Origin: CBDUXP01 sp965371225 [NCBI: uncultured bacterium] | GTDB taxonomy: Bacteria; Abyssobacteria; SURF-5; CBDUXP01 | DNA: 20,022 nucleotides | Reading direction: 5' to 3' | Assembly: GCA_965371225.1 (NCBI GenBank) | Contig: CBDUXP010000068.1 | Span: forward strand, 1-20,022 | Shown here: positions 1 through 7,248 of the stretch, piece by piece | Numbering within the stretch: position 1 is the stretch's first letter | Layout of the letters: each line of letters begins with the position of its first letter | Position numbers and translations under genes: made by a program | The notes under the pieces: model-generated | Databases searched by the model: none | What the model saw: only the letters and a program-made list of their open reading frames with translations | Told to the model about the DNA's origin: nothing

Positions 1-166
1 ACAGGGTGCCATCCACCTCGTCCTTGAGGTAGTTGATGGCGTCGAGCACGACCCAATCTTCCACGAAGGGGACCTCGTACGTCTGAAACGTTGGCTCCTC
101 CTCCTGGTCCGGCCGATACCGAAAGATTTCCAGCTCCATCGTCCGGTCGGTCTGCCCCTCCATCAT
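1..166 (-). CDS. frdB: Succinate dehydrogenase/fumarate reductase iron-sulfur subunit, N-terminal fragment
   Basis: This is the first 55 codons of a gene that runs off the left edge. It would encode the subunit that carries electrons from the FAD subunit to the quinone site through three Fe-S clusters. The visible part begins MMEGQTDRTMELEIFRYRP and continues with a YEVPF segment and VLDAINYLKDEVDGTL, matching the N-terminal ferredoxin-like fold of FrdB/SdhB (RY.P, YEVP, LDA..Y.KD). The cluster-binding cysteines lie outside the window. I chose the first of two adjacent ATGs (166) because a GGAGA ribosome site lies nine bases upstream, inside the end of the flavoprotein gene. Only six bases separate it from that gene's TAA, so the two are surely co-transcribed. 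The identity is supported by the residues and the neighbour; whether the enzyme works as succinate dehydrogenase or fumarate reductase in vivo cannot be told. Confidence 0.88.
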   Translation of the reverse strand, partial: MMEGQTDRTMELEIFRYRPDQEEEPTFQTYEVPFVEDWVVLDAINYLKDEVDGTL

Positions 167-172
167 CGCGGT

Positions 173-1948
173 TTATCTCCCATAGACCCGTTCGGCCGGT
201 GGCCACCGTGTGATGGCCACGTCCTTGTACTCGATCCTCGGTGGGCCCTCCGTCTGGAGAGCCATCGAGTGTTTGAGAAACTGTGCGTCATCGCGCTTCG
301 CGTAATCCGTGCGCTGGTGGGAGCCACGGCTTTCCGTACGGGCGAGCGCGCTGTGCGCCATGGCCTGGGCGACATCCAGCATGAAGTCCAACTCCAACGC
401 GGAGGTGAGTTCGGTATTAAAAGTGAGACTCCGGTCCTCAATCAGGATGTTGGAAAACCGCTCGCGCAGTTTCGAGAGCGTCGCACAGGTTTCCTTGAGG
501 CCCGCGTCCGACCGGTAGATGCCCGCGCCTTCCTCTAGCGCTCGTTTCATCTCCTGCCGCAACGTGGCGACGCGTTCCGTGCCCCCCTCCTTCCGGATGA
601 AGGTCCGCGCGATCCGGTCCTGCTCTTCTGCACCCTGCCGCTCCAACGCGGCCACGTCCAGGGTGGGATGGTCCAGGGCGAACTGGGCCGCCGCCCGCCC
701 GGCCCGGGCGCCGAACACGAGCAGCTCGGTAAGGGAGTTGGAGCCGAGGCGGTTGGCGCCGTTGATCGAGACGCACGCCACCTCGCCGGCGGCGAACAGG
801 CCGGGGAGCGTGGTCGCCCCATGCAGGTCCGTGTCGACTCCCCCCATGCAGTAGTGCGCCACGGGACGCACCGGGATGGGCGCGTGGACCGGATCAATCC
901 CCGCATACTTCATCGCCAGTTCACGGACGAAGGGGATTTTCTTGTCGATCAGTTTCTCCCCCATGTGGCGCAGGTCCAGGTGCACTACCTGCTCCCCATA
1001 GGGCCCGGCGATCGTGCGGCCCTGCTCCATCTCTTTCACGAAGGCCTGGCTGAGGAGATCGCGGGGGCCGAGTTCCATGGTCTTCTTCACGGGGTGCCGC
1101 GCATCGGTGATGTCCACCAGGGCCCCCTCCTGGGGCCCCAGCCCGTAGTCCTGCAAGTACCGGTACCCGTCCTTGTTGATCAAGATGCCCCCTTCGCCGC
1201 GCGCGCCCTCGGTGATGAGAATGCCCGTGCCGGGCAGGCCGGTGGGGTGGTACTGGACGAATTCCATGTCCTTCAGCGGCACGCCCACCCGGTAGGCCAT
1301 GGCCATGCCGTCGCCCGTCTTGATGGCGCCGTTCGTCGTGAACGGGAACACCCGTCCCGCGCCGCCGGTGCAGAGAATCACCGCCTTCGCCGCGATGACG
1401 CACACCTGCCCGGACCGCAGCTCCAGCGCCGAGACGCCCTGGCAGCGGCCGTTCTCCACGAGGAGCTTGGTCGCAAACCACTCGTCGTACGCGGTAACGG
1501 TGTCGTACTTGAGGGAGGTCTGATAGAGGGCGTGGAGCATGTGAAAGCCGGTCTTATCGGCGGCATGCCACGTGCGCTCGATCTTCATGCCACCGAACGG
1601 GCGGACCGCGACGGTGCCGTTGGGCTCTCGACTCCAGGGGCAGCCCCAGTGCTCGAGCTGAATCATCTCGGCGGCGGCCTCTTGGACGAACAGCTCCACC
1701 GCATCCTGGTCGGCGAGCCAGTCGCTCCCGCCGATGGTGTCCATGATGTGATCCTCAAGGCTATCGTTGTCCTTGATCACTGCGGCGGCGCCCCCCTCGG
1801 CCGCCACCGTGTGGCTGCGCATGGGGTACACCTTCGTCACCATCGCCACGCTCAGCGCCGGATTCGCCTCCGCGATCGCGATGGCAGCCCGCAGCCCGGC
1901 GCCACCCCCGCCGACAATCAGGACGTCGTGTTTCTGCGCTTCGGCCAT
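173..1948 (-). CDS. frdA: Succinate dehydrogenase/fumarate reductase flavoprotein subunit (FrdA/SdhA)
   Basis: Catalytic FAD subunit of complex II, interconverting succinate and fumarate at the inner face of the membrane; 591 residues, normal length. Visible motifs are the dinucleotide fold [11 protein letters not shown] (about 12-22), SHTVAAEGG with the His (46) that normally binds FAD covalently, HPTGLPGTG (234-242) followed by [19 protein letters not shown] with the active-site Arg near 296, HYCMGG (365-370) and [11 protein letters not shown] (399-409). Several stretches ([26 protein letters not shown]) resemble E. coli FrdA more than SdhA. The ATG start has an AGGT about eight bases upstream. 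The iron-sulfur gene follows after six bases. No membrane-anchor gene lies upstream, so any anchor should follow frdB outside the window, as in frdABCD operons. Aerobic SDH function is equally possible. Confidence 0.95.
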   Translation of the reverse strand: MAEAQKHDVLIVGGGGAGLRAAIAIAEANPALSVAMVTKVYPMRSHTVAAEGGAAAVIKDNDSLEDHIMDTIGGSDWLADQDAVELFVQEAAAEMIQLEHWGCPWSREPNGTVAVRPFGGMKIERTWHAADKTGFHMLHALYQTSLKYDTVTAYDEWFATKLLVENGRCQGVSALELRSGQVCVIAAKAVILCTGGAGRVFPFTTNGAIKTGDGMAMAYRVGVPLKDMEFVQYHPTGLPGTGILITEGARGEGGILINKDGYRYLQDYGLGPQEGALVDITDARHPVKKTMELGPRDLLSQAFVKEMEQGRTIAGPYGEQVVHLDLRHMGEKLIDKKIPFVRELAMKYAGIDPVHAPIPVRPVAHYCMGGVDTDLHGATTLPGLFAAGEVACVSINGANRLGSNSLTELLVFGARAGRAAAQFALDHPTLDVAALERQGAEEQDRIARTFIRKEGGTERVATLRQEMKRALEEGAGIYRSDAGLKETCATLSKLRERFSNILIEDRSLTFNTELTSALELDFMLDVAQAMAHSALARTESRGSHQRTDYAKRDDAQFLKHSMALQTEGPPRIEYKDVAITRWPPAERVYGR

Positions 1949-2084
1949 ACGCGTACCTTAGATGGACTCCCCGGCTCGGCTCTCGACTGGACGCTCCCGC
2001 GGGTCGGGCCACCGGGCCTGGACGTGATCAACCGCCGCACGACGAACGTGGCGCGGCGGCGCACTCCTCGACTGACAGGCCCGC

Positions 2085-2113
2085 ATGATAAGCGCCGCAC
2101 GCGGTGAACGCAA
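2085..2113 (-). promoter_or_regulatory. Candidate sigma70-like promoter for frdAB
   Basis: On the minus strand a TTGCGT (2108-2113) and a TATCAT (2085-2090, five of six bases of the -10 consensus) are 17 bases apart. The -35 match is weak, three of six. It would give a leader of about 130 bases before the frdA ATG. Confidence 0.35.
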
Positions 2114-2116
2114 CCA

Positions 2117-2145
2117 GTGCACCGTGTTGCGCGACGGCGGTGCAC
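2117..2145. repeat. Inverted repeat, possible operator
   Basis: Perfect 8-base arms GTGCACCG (2117-2124) and CGGTGCAC (2138-2145) are separated by 13 bases. Each arm contains the palindrome GTGCAC. The repeat lies just upstream of the frdAB promoter candidate, between the divergent genes, a usual place for a regulator site. No regulator gene is adjacent. Confidence 0.35.
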
Positions 2146-2280
2146 CGGGCCGCTCGATGCACACCCCGGTCGCACTCTCCAACGCTCCGCGGCGGCGAGA
2201 AGGGTAACGGACCACGTCCACTCGCGACGCATCCGAGTGGGCGATTCGCTCCCAGGCGGCCCTTTCCCAGGCAGACCGTC

Positions 2281-2310
2281 TTGCGAGAACGTCATAAACA
2301 TAGGTATAGT
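2281..2310 (+). promoter_or_regulatory. Sigma70-like promoter for the tandem kinase gene
   Basis: TTGCGA (2281-2286, four of six) and TATAGT (2305-2310, five of six) are 18 bases apart, in a short AT-richer island of otherwise GC-rich DNA. Transcription would begin near 2317, about 30 bases before the chosen ATG at 2347. This supports that start over the upstream in-frame codons. Confidence 0.55.
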
Positions 2311-2346
2311 AAGCGTTTAGGCTATTTGGTTTCCGCCGCGATTCGC

Positions 2347-4974
2347 ATGGCTACCAAGAGCACGAAGAACTACACCCTCATGCCCCTGGGGGAGATCCTG
2401 CTGGATCTGGAGTACATCTCCCCCGTGCAGTGGGAAGCGGCGCTGGCTACCGCGGCCAAGCACGGCCGGGAATTCCAGAAGGTGCTGCTGGACGACAAGA
2501 CGATCGACGTGGACCAACTCACGCACGCCAGCGCTTTGCAGAACGGCCTGCGCTACTGGGACGCCGCCCGCATCCGGAACATCGTCGGCAAATACGGGCT
2601 CACCCGCAAGTCGCCTCCGAAAGACGCGCCGGCGTTTGACCACATCGCGTGGGCAAAGAAGGGGGGCCCCTGCCTCATCGCGATCTCGGACCTGGGGAAT
2701 TCCGGAGCCCGGGCCCAGTTGAAGGCAGCGTACCAAGCCGTGACCGACAAGGTCGAAATTGTCGCCGTCACTCCGGAAACGATGGCGAGTGCGGCCCGCA
2801 GTGCGTCCGCGCCCGGCGCGGCGCAGGCCCCGAAGTCTCCGACGGCAAAGCCTCAGGAGGCCCCGCAGCCGGCGCCGCGCCGCGCCGCCTCCGAGGAGCC
2901 CCGGCCGAAGCAGGGCGGCGCGCAAACCGCGGGCACGAGTGTGGATGGATACCGCATCGAGCAACGACTCGCCGCGGGTGCCGCCGGCGTCGTCTATCTG
3001 GCCACGCGGCAACGCGACGGCACCCGGGTAGCGCTGAAGCGGCTGCATCCGGAGCTGGCGACCAACGAGCGGGCCGTGCAGCAGATGGTCAGCGAACGGC
3101 AGATGCTGGAGCGGTTTGACCATCCGGGCATCATCCGGGTGTACGGGGGAGGTGTGTGGGACGGCGTGCCGTATTTCGCCATGGAGCTGATGCCGGGTGA
3201 ATCGCTGGCGGACCGGCTGGCGAGCGGGGAGCTGCTCTCCATCCCGACCATCATCAGCCTCTGGTGCCAGATTGCCGATGCGCTGGCGTACGCCCATCGG
3301 ATGGGCATCCTGCACCGGGACGTCAAGCCTGCCAACGTTCTGCTCACCGCGCAGGGGGAAGCGAAGGTGGTCGATTTCGGGATTGCCCGCACCGGCGGGG
3401 GCGCGACGGATCAGTCGGGCACGATGCTGTACATGGCGCCGGAGCAGTTGCGCGGACAATCGCTGACGCCCGCCGCGGATATCTACGCGCTCGGCATCCT
3501 CGCGTTCGAGATGCTCACCGGGGCGCTGCCGGACGGGCATCTGGACCTGCAGATCATGATCCGGCGCCGGCAACAGCGGGACATTTCGTTCGACGACGTG
3601 CGCCGCCCGCTCACGCAGGCGGTGCGCGTGGGGAGCCGCATGCAGGAAGTGGGGGCGTCGTTAACGGACTTCGCCCGCATCCTGCACCGGTGCCTGCGCA
3701 AGAATCCGCGGGACCGGTTCCGGAGCGCGGAAGCGCTGAGCAAGAACCTCCGGCAGATCATGAAGCTGCGCGGCTGGCCGGCCCCGGTGGCGCCGCCGCT
3801 GCCCGCCCCGCACACGCATGCATGGGCGTCCGACGAGACCGTCACGGATGATGCCACCACGGCGCCCGTTGCTCCATCGACCGACGGGGACGAGACGGCC
3901 GTAGCCTCGCTGATCAGCGGGCCCCCGCCCACACCGGAAGTGGCCATCCCGGACGACTACGAAGTCATCCGGCCGCTCGGCCGCGGGTCCATGGGGGAAG
4001 TGTTCCTCGCGCGTGACCGGGACACGGGTCGCCAGGTCGCCCTCAAGATGATCGCCCCGGAAATGGCGGCCAACAAACGCTTCCGGGATCGGTTCCAGCG
4101 CGAAGCAGAGGTGCTCGGGCGGTTGCAGCATCCGTCCATCGTGCATATTTACGGCGTGCAATTCGAGGGGCCCACGCCGCACATCGCCATGGAGTACGTG
4201 GAGGGGCGCGATCTGGAAGAAGTCCTGAAGGAGCGTGGGCGGCTGACGTACCAGGAGAGCGTGCACATCATTACCCAGGCCGCCAGTGCGCTCGAACACG
4301 TCCACTCGCACGGGGTCATTCACCGCGACCTGAAGCCCAGCAACCTCATGCTCACGACCACCGGCGAGGTGAAGATCCTCGACTTTGGGGTCGCGAAGGA
4401 CACCGAGGGGGCGGACTTGACGAAGATGGGGGCGGTCATCGGCACCCCCCACTACATGTCGCCGGAACAGGCGGCGGGCAAGCCGGCGCAGCCGCTGAGC
4501 GACATGTACGCCCTGGGCCTGATCTGGTATCAACTCCTGGTGGGCAAGGTGCCGTTCCGCGGCTCCATCCCCGAGGTGCTCCACCAGCATGTGGCCATCC
4601 AACCGCCACGCGTGCGGGAGTCGGTGGACGTGCCGGAGCGGGCGGACCGGGTCATCGCGCGCATGCTGCGCAAAGAGGCCGACGAGCGGCCACAGTCGTT
4701 CAAGGAAGTCATCCGCGTCGCCGAAGAAGCCGCCGCCTCGGCATCGATCTTCTCCCGCCTCTGGTACGCGGTGGCGCCGGTGCTCCTGCTGGCCCTCGGG
4801 GGTTCCGTGCTCGGTTACGGGTATCAAGCCGCCAGCGAAGACTGGGCCCTGGACCTGATGGCGGACTGGTGGAGCCGGGGCCTCATGTATGCGGGCGGCG
4901 CCTGCGTCGCGCTCGGGGCGCTCACCTTCCTCTGGCGCCTGCTCGGCGCCCTGTTCAGCGGGTCTCGCGGGTAG
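2347..4974 (+). CDS. Membrane-anchored tandem Ser/Thr protein kinase with GspE/MshEN-like N-terminal domain
   Basis: An 875-residue protein. Residues about 12-145 resemble the N-terminal domain of GspE/PilB/MshE ATPases (LGEILLDLEYISPVQWEAAL, then GPCLIAISDLGN and VEIVAVTPETM); in MshE this fold binds c-di-GMP. A Pro/Ala-rich linker follows (150-198). Kinase 1 spans about 202-470: Lys231 in VALKRLHP, HRDVKPANV (323-331), DFG (343-345), MAPEQ. Its glycine loop is degenerate (AAGAAGVV). Kinase 2 spans about 538-792: LGRGSMGEV, Lys567, HRDLKPSN (659-666), DFG (679-681), MSPEQ. Two membrane segments (about 805-826 and 846-867) end the protein, so both kinases should face the cytoplasm. All catalytic residues are present in both domains. 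The start at 2347 follows the promoter at 2281-2310; no clear ribosome site is visible. The gene stands alone. Substrates are unknown. Confidence 0.9.
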   Translation: MATKSTKNYTLMPLGEILLDLEYISPVQWEAALATAAKHGREFQKVLLDDKTIDVDQLTHASALQNGLRYWDAARIRNIVGKYGLTRKSPPKDAPAFDHIAWAKKGGPCLIAISDLGNSGARAQLKAAYQAVTDKVEIVAVTPETMASAARSASAPGAAQAPKSPTAKPQEAPQPAPRRAASEEPRPKQGGAQTAGTSVDGYRIEQRLAAGAAGVVYLATRQRDGTRVALKRLHPELATNERAVQQMVSERQMLERFDHPGIIRVYGGGVWDGVPYFAMELMPGESLADRLASGELLSIPTIISLWCQIADALAYAHRMGILHRDVKPANVLLTAQGEAKVVDFGIARTGGGATDQSGTMLYMAPEQLRGQSLTPAADIYALGILAFEMLTGALPDGHLDLQIMIRRRQQRDISFDDVRRPLTQAVRVGSRMQEVGASLTDFARILHRCLRKNPRDRFRSAEALSKNLRQIMKLRGWPAPVAPPLPAPHTHAWASDETVTDDATTAPVAPSTDGDETAVASLISGPPPTPEVAIPDDYEVIRPLGRGSMGEVFLARDRDTGRQVALKMIAPEMAANKRFRDRFQREAEVLGRLQHPSIVHIYGVQFEGPTPHIAMEYVEGRDLEEVLKERGRLTYQESVHIITQAASALEHVHSHGVIHRDLKPSNLMLTTTGEVKILDFGVAKDTEGADLTKMGAVIGTPHYMSPEQAAGKPAQPLSDMYALGLIWYQLLVGKVPFRGSIPEVLHQHVAIQPPRVRESVDVPERADRVIARMLRKEADERPQSFKEVIRVAEEAAASASIFSRLWYAVAPVLLLALGGSVLGYGYQAASEDWALDLMADWWSRGLMYAGGACVALGALTFLWRLLGALFSGSRG

Positions 4975-4979
4975 GCCGC

Positions 4980-5000
4980 GGGCGGCGTCGCGCCGCGCCC
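4980..5000. terminator. GC hairpin between convergent genes
   Basis: The short gap between the kinase stop and the hspQ stop contains GGGCGGCG-TCG-CGCCGCGCCC, a strong stem with one bulged base. It could act in both directions. There is no T-run, so intrinsic termination is uncertain. Confidence 0.35.
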
Positions 5001-5299
5001 TAGTTCAGCGATTGGGGGTAATACCGCCCGGCGTGGAAGTGCAGATTGAACTGCCCGAGCATGGGATTCTGCACCGGCGCCGGGCTGCTGGACCGTTCGA
5101 GATTGGACTCGGCGACGTACGTCATGTGCGATCCGCCGTCCACCACCACGTGGTACCACGGTTGCCTGCGGTCCGGCTGCGAGCGGTTGTGCTGGTACCA
5201 CTCCTCGGACGCTTGACACGTGCCATCCGCGCCGACGACCACGCCGCGATAGTCGTAGCGCTTGTGGTGGACCAGCTCGCCGAGGCTGAAGGCCGCCAT
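5000..5299 (-). CDS. hspQ: HspQ/YccV-like hemimethylated-DNA-binding domain protein
   Basis: A 99-residue protein matching the YccV/HspQ family: LGELVHHKRYDYRGVVVG near the start, the family PWYHVVVD (47-54), TYVAESNL (60-67), and a C-terminal NPMLGQFNLHFHAGRYY. E. coli HspQ binds hemimethylated DNA and is reported to influence DnaA and Lon-dependent turnover; which role applies here is not visible. The ATG at 5299 is chosen because GGAG sits seven bases upstream and the family homology begins there; an upstream ATG at 5329 would overlap the sir2 gene. It lies four bases after the Sir2 stop, so translation is probably coupled. The protein contains a single lysine (Lys13), noteworthy beside a deacylase gene. 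It converges on the kinase gene. Confidence 0.85.
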   Translation of the reverse strand: MAAFSLGELVHHKRYDYRGVVVGADGTCQASEEWYQHNRSQPDRRQPWYHVVVDGGSHMTYVAESNLERSSSPAPVQNPMLGQFNLHFHAGRYYPQSLN

Positions 5300-5303
5300 G
5301 CCC

Positions 5304-6089
5304 CTACTCCAGATCCGGGCGGAGGGCATCCAGCAGGGCCTGCATGGTCGGCCCCGCCGTCGCGGCCAACGTCAGGTCGGCGTACTTGTCATGCTCCGTG
5401 GGCTCGCGGTTCAGGATCGCGACGCGGGCGCCGGCCTGTTTCGCCACGACGGGACAGTGCGCCGCCGGGTACACCACGAGGCTGGAGCCGATCACCAGAA
5501 ACAGATCGCACGCGCGGCTCCGCTCGAGCGCTTCGGCCGTTTCCCGTTCCGGCATCGGCTGGCCGAAGGACACCGTGGCGCTCTTCAGAATGCCGCCGCA
5601 GGCGTCGCACGTAGGCACGTCGACACCGCCCTCCAGCACCTGCTGGACATCTTCTCGCGTGTATTGCGCGCCACAGGCGGCGTCCTGGCAATTGACGAAC
5701 ATGGCATTGCCGTGCAGTTCGAGGATCGCCTCCTCGGCCAGCCCCGCCCGCTGGTGGAGCCGGTCGATGTTTTGCGTAATACACACGTCCAGCTTCCCCC
5801 ACGCATGCAACTGCACCACCGCGCGGTGGGCCGCATTGGGTTCGGCCCGGGCCAGGTGCGGATAGGTCGCTTTGCTCCGGGCCCAGTACTCTTTGCGCGA
5901 CTCGGCGCTCGCCATGAAGTCGCCGTACATGATGGGGCGGTATTTCTCCCAGAGACCGCCCGGGGACCGGAAATCCGGAATGCCCGACTCCGTGGAGATG
6001 CCGGCGCCGGTGAACACCACCACCCGCTCCGCGGCGCGTACCCACGCCGCAAGCGTAGCGACGGCAGCGGGGTCGGCGGGCTGGGACAC
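5304..6089 (-). CDS. cobB: Sir2-family NAD-dependent protein deacylase (CobB-like)
   Basis: A 261-residue sirtuin that would remove acyl groups from lysines using NAD+, giving nicotinamide and O-acyl-ADP-ribose. Visible motifs are GAGISTESGIPDFRSPGG (28-45), TQNIDRLHQRAG (105-116), catalytic His126 in ELHGN, a zinc site with cysteines 134, 139, 161 and 164 (the first pair spaced by four residues, the second by two), SFGQPMP and GSSLVVYPA (201-209). Length is typical of bacterial Sir2. The start is GTG, 12 bases after the hydrolase stop; only a weak AGCAAG-like ribosome site precedes it. No Tyr/Arg pair typical of desuccinylases is obvious to me, so acyl preference is open. It is the middle gene of a hydrolase-sir2-hspQ operon. 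Confidence 0.93.
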   Translation of the reverse strand: MSQPADPAAVATLAAWVRAAERVVVFTGAGISTESGIPDFRSPGGLWEKYRPIMYGDFMASAESRKEYWARSKATYPHLARAEPNAAHRAVVQLHAWGKLDVCITQNIDRLHQRAGLAEEAILELHGNAMFVNCQDAACGAQYTREDVQQVLEGGVDVPTCDACGGILKSATVSFGQPMPERETAEALERSRACDLFLVIGSSLVVYPAAHCPVVAKQAGARVAILNREPTEHDKYADLTLAATAGPTMQALLDALRPDLE

Positions 6090-6101
6090 AGCTTGCTGGG
6101 G

Positions 6102-6875
6102 TTAGAACGTGGTGAGGAAGGTCTCGAGTGCGTCCTGGAAGAGGTGCGCCTGGTCCAGCATCGGCAAGTGCCCCGCATCCTCGAGGATGCTCACCGTCGC
6201 CTGGGGCGCCTGGGCCGCCAGGGCTTCTACCTCGGGGACGCCGACGCGGGTGTCGTCAATCCCCAGCACGAAGAGCGTCGGCTGCTTCACCCGTTCCAGG
6301 TCCGCGACCACGTCATACGCCGCCGCCGTGTGCAAGTCCATGAGCAGCGTCTCGGCCAGGGTACGTTCATGCTGGCGGCGCGCCACGGCGAGCACCTGAT
6401 CGGCGACGTTCGGCGAGAACAGGGATCGGTCGAATGCCGGGGCCGCGCCGGTCTCGCCCGCTTGCGAGAGGATCTTCAATTGCGCCTGCGGGGCTTGCCA
6501 CTTGGTGTACATGGACACGAGCACGAGCCCCTCCACGATGTCCGGATTGTGGGCCGCCAGTGCCACCGCCACGCGCGCGCCCAAAGAGTGTCCCACGAGA
6601 ACGGCCGGCTCGATCGCCATTCCCTCGACGAACGCGCCCACGGCGTCCCGGTACGCGGCGACCGTCTCGAGCGGCATGCCCACCGAGGCCCCGTGGCCGG
6701 GCAAATCCACCGCGTAGGTGTCGTGGGATCGAGACATCTCATTGAGGTGCTGCTCCCACCACCCCAGCGTGCCATTGTCCCCATGAATGAAGAGCAGCCG
6801 CTTGCCGCCGTCCGGGGGTTCATGCTCCCCCAGCTCATAGTGCACCGTTTTTTCACGCAACACGACAGATGGCAT
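6102..6875 (-). CDS. Alpha/beta hydrolase
   Basis: A 257-residue hydrolase of the alpha/beta fold, probably a cytoplasmic esterase or lactonase-like enzyme of unknown substrate. It shows an oxyanion-loop HGDNGTLGWW (31-40), VDLPGHG, the nucleophile elbow GHSLG with Ser97, an acid residue in the LGIDDTRV segment, and His in AGHLPMLDQ near the C-terminus, so the triad looks intact. I chose the ATG at 6875, where AGGA lies about ten bases upstream and homology begins; an upstream in-frame ATG at 6920 would add 15 residues and would leave only a very short leader from the promoter near 6945. It is the first gene of the operon with sir2 and hspQ. Exact function cannot be assigned. Confidence 0.88.
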   Translation of the reverse strand: MPSVVLREKTVHYELGEHEPPDGGKRLLFIHGDNGTLGWWEQHLNEMSRSHDTYAVDLPGHGASVGMPLETVAAYRDAVGAFVEGMAIEPAVLVGHSLGARVAVALAAHNPDIVEGLVLVSMYTKWQAPQAQLKILSQAGETGAAPAFDRSLFSPNVADQVLAVARRQHERTLAETLLMDLHTAAAYDVVADLERVKQPTLFVLGIDDTRVGVPEVEALAAQAPQATVSILEDAGHLPMLDQAHLFQDALETFLTTF

Positions 6876-6941
6876 CGGCTTACAGTCCTGTCCAGACGCG
6901 ATTACCCTCGGGGCATCCACCGCGGGGCTCGCGCAGAATGA

Positions 6942-6970
6942 ATTATACCCAGCCGGATCGAAAATTCACT
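6942..6970 (-). promoter_or_regulatory. Candidate promoter of the hydrolase-sir2-hspQ operon
   Basis: A perfect TATAAT lies at 6942-6947 on the minus strand. The -35 region (about 6965-6970) matches the consensus poorly, about three of six bases, and is covered by an inverted repeat, so an activator or repressor may be involved. Transcription would begin near 6935, giving a leader of about 60 bases. Confidence 0.5.
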
Positions 6971-6982
6971 AGAAAAATTTCG
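6959..6982. repeat. Inverted repeat over the -35 region, possible operator
   Basis: Arms CGAAAATT (6959-6966) and AAATTTCG (6975-6982) pair with one mismatch around an 8-base centre. The repeat sits just upstream of the perfect -10 box of the hydrolase operon. Confidence 0.35.
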
Positions 6983-7186
6983 TACATGATTCGTATTGAG
7001 CACACACCGCGCCCATGGCACCCCCTTCGGCTGCCTCCAGAGACATCAGAAACCAATATGTATCAAAAGGTTAGAGCTGCGCTCGCTCCAACATGGCCAC
7101 TGGGGAAGGGATTCGATATCTTGTCACACATGTGCTCTCACCGGCTCGGGCTCGTGAACGCACCCGCGGAAGGGGGCGGCGGCACA

Positions 7187-7208
7187 GCCGGGTTGGGGGG
7201 GGCCCGGC
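7187..7208. terminator. GC hairpin downstream of the PP2C gene
   Basis: GCCGGG (7187-7192) and CCCGGC (7203-7208) form a perfect 6-base stem about 40 bases past the phosphatase stop. The loop contains the eight-G run. A longer-range pair, CGGCTCGG (7142-7149) with CCGAGCCG (7230-7237), encloses it. No T-run follows, so it is only a possible end of the upstream operon. Confidence 0.25.
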
Positions 7209-7248
7209 AGCCCCGCCGGTACCGGGATGCCGAGCCGTCTTCGGTCCG

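Larger units (their letters stand above)
1949..2346. other. Divergent intergenic region between frdA and the tandem kinase gene
   Basis: About 400 bases between two divergent genes. An open frame continues upstream of the kinase start to 2104, but its translation is a low-complexity Arg/Pro/Cys-rich string with no domain, so I treat it as non-coding. The region holds promoter candidates for both genes and an inverted repeat, listed separately. I see no RNA gene in it. Confidence 0.6.
6876..7248. other. Spacer with AT-rich stretch; no convincing gene
   Basis: About 370 bases between two minus-strand operons. The part near 6940-7120 is distinctly AT-richer than its surroundings and holds the promoter and inverted repeat of the hydrolase operon. 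The part near 7141-7240 is very GC-rich, with an eight-G run (7195-7202) and a hairpin. A plus-strand open frame crosses it, but its translation shows no domain and I do not accept it. Confidence 0.6.

Noticed and set aside
668-2107. Long plus-strand open frame opposite frdA
   Set aside because: It mirrors a clear FrdA gene; its translation is rich in His, Arg and Gly with no domain, as expected for an antisense frame in GC-rich DNA.
2104-2346. Upstream extension of the kinase gene to an earlier ATG
   Set aside because: The extra 81 residues are low-complexity, the promoter at 2281-2310 lies inside them, and the GspE-like homology begins right after 2347.
2317-3573. Long minus-strand open frame inside the kinase gene
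   Set aside because: Arg/Gly/Pro-rich shadow of the kinase frame without motifs.
5262-6941. Long plus-strand open frame over sir2 and the hydrolase
   Set aside because: Antisense to two genes with intact catalytic motifs; no domain in its translation.
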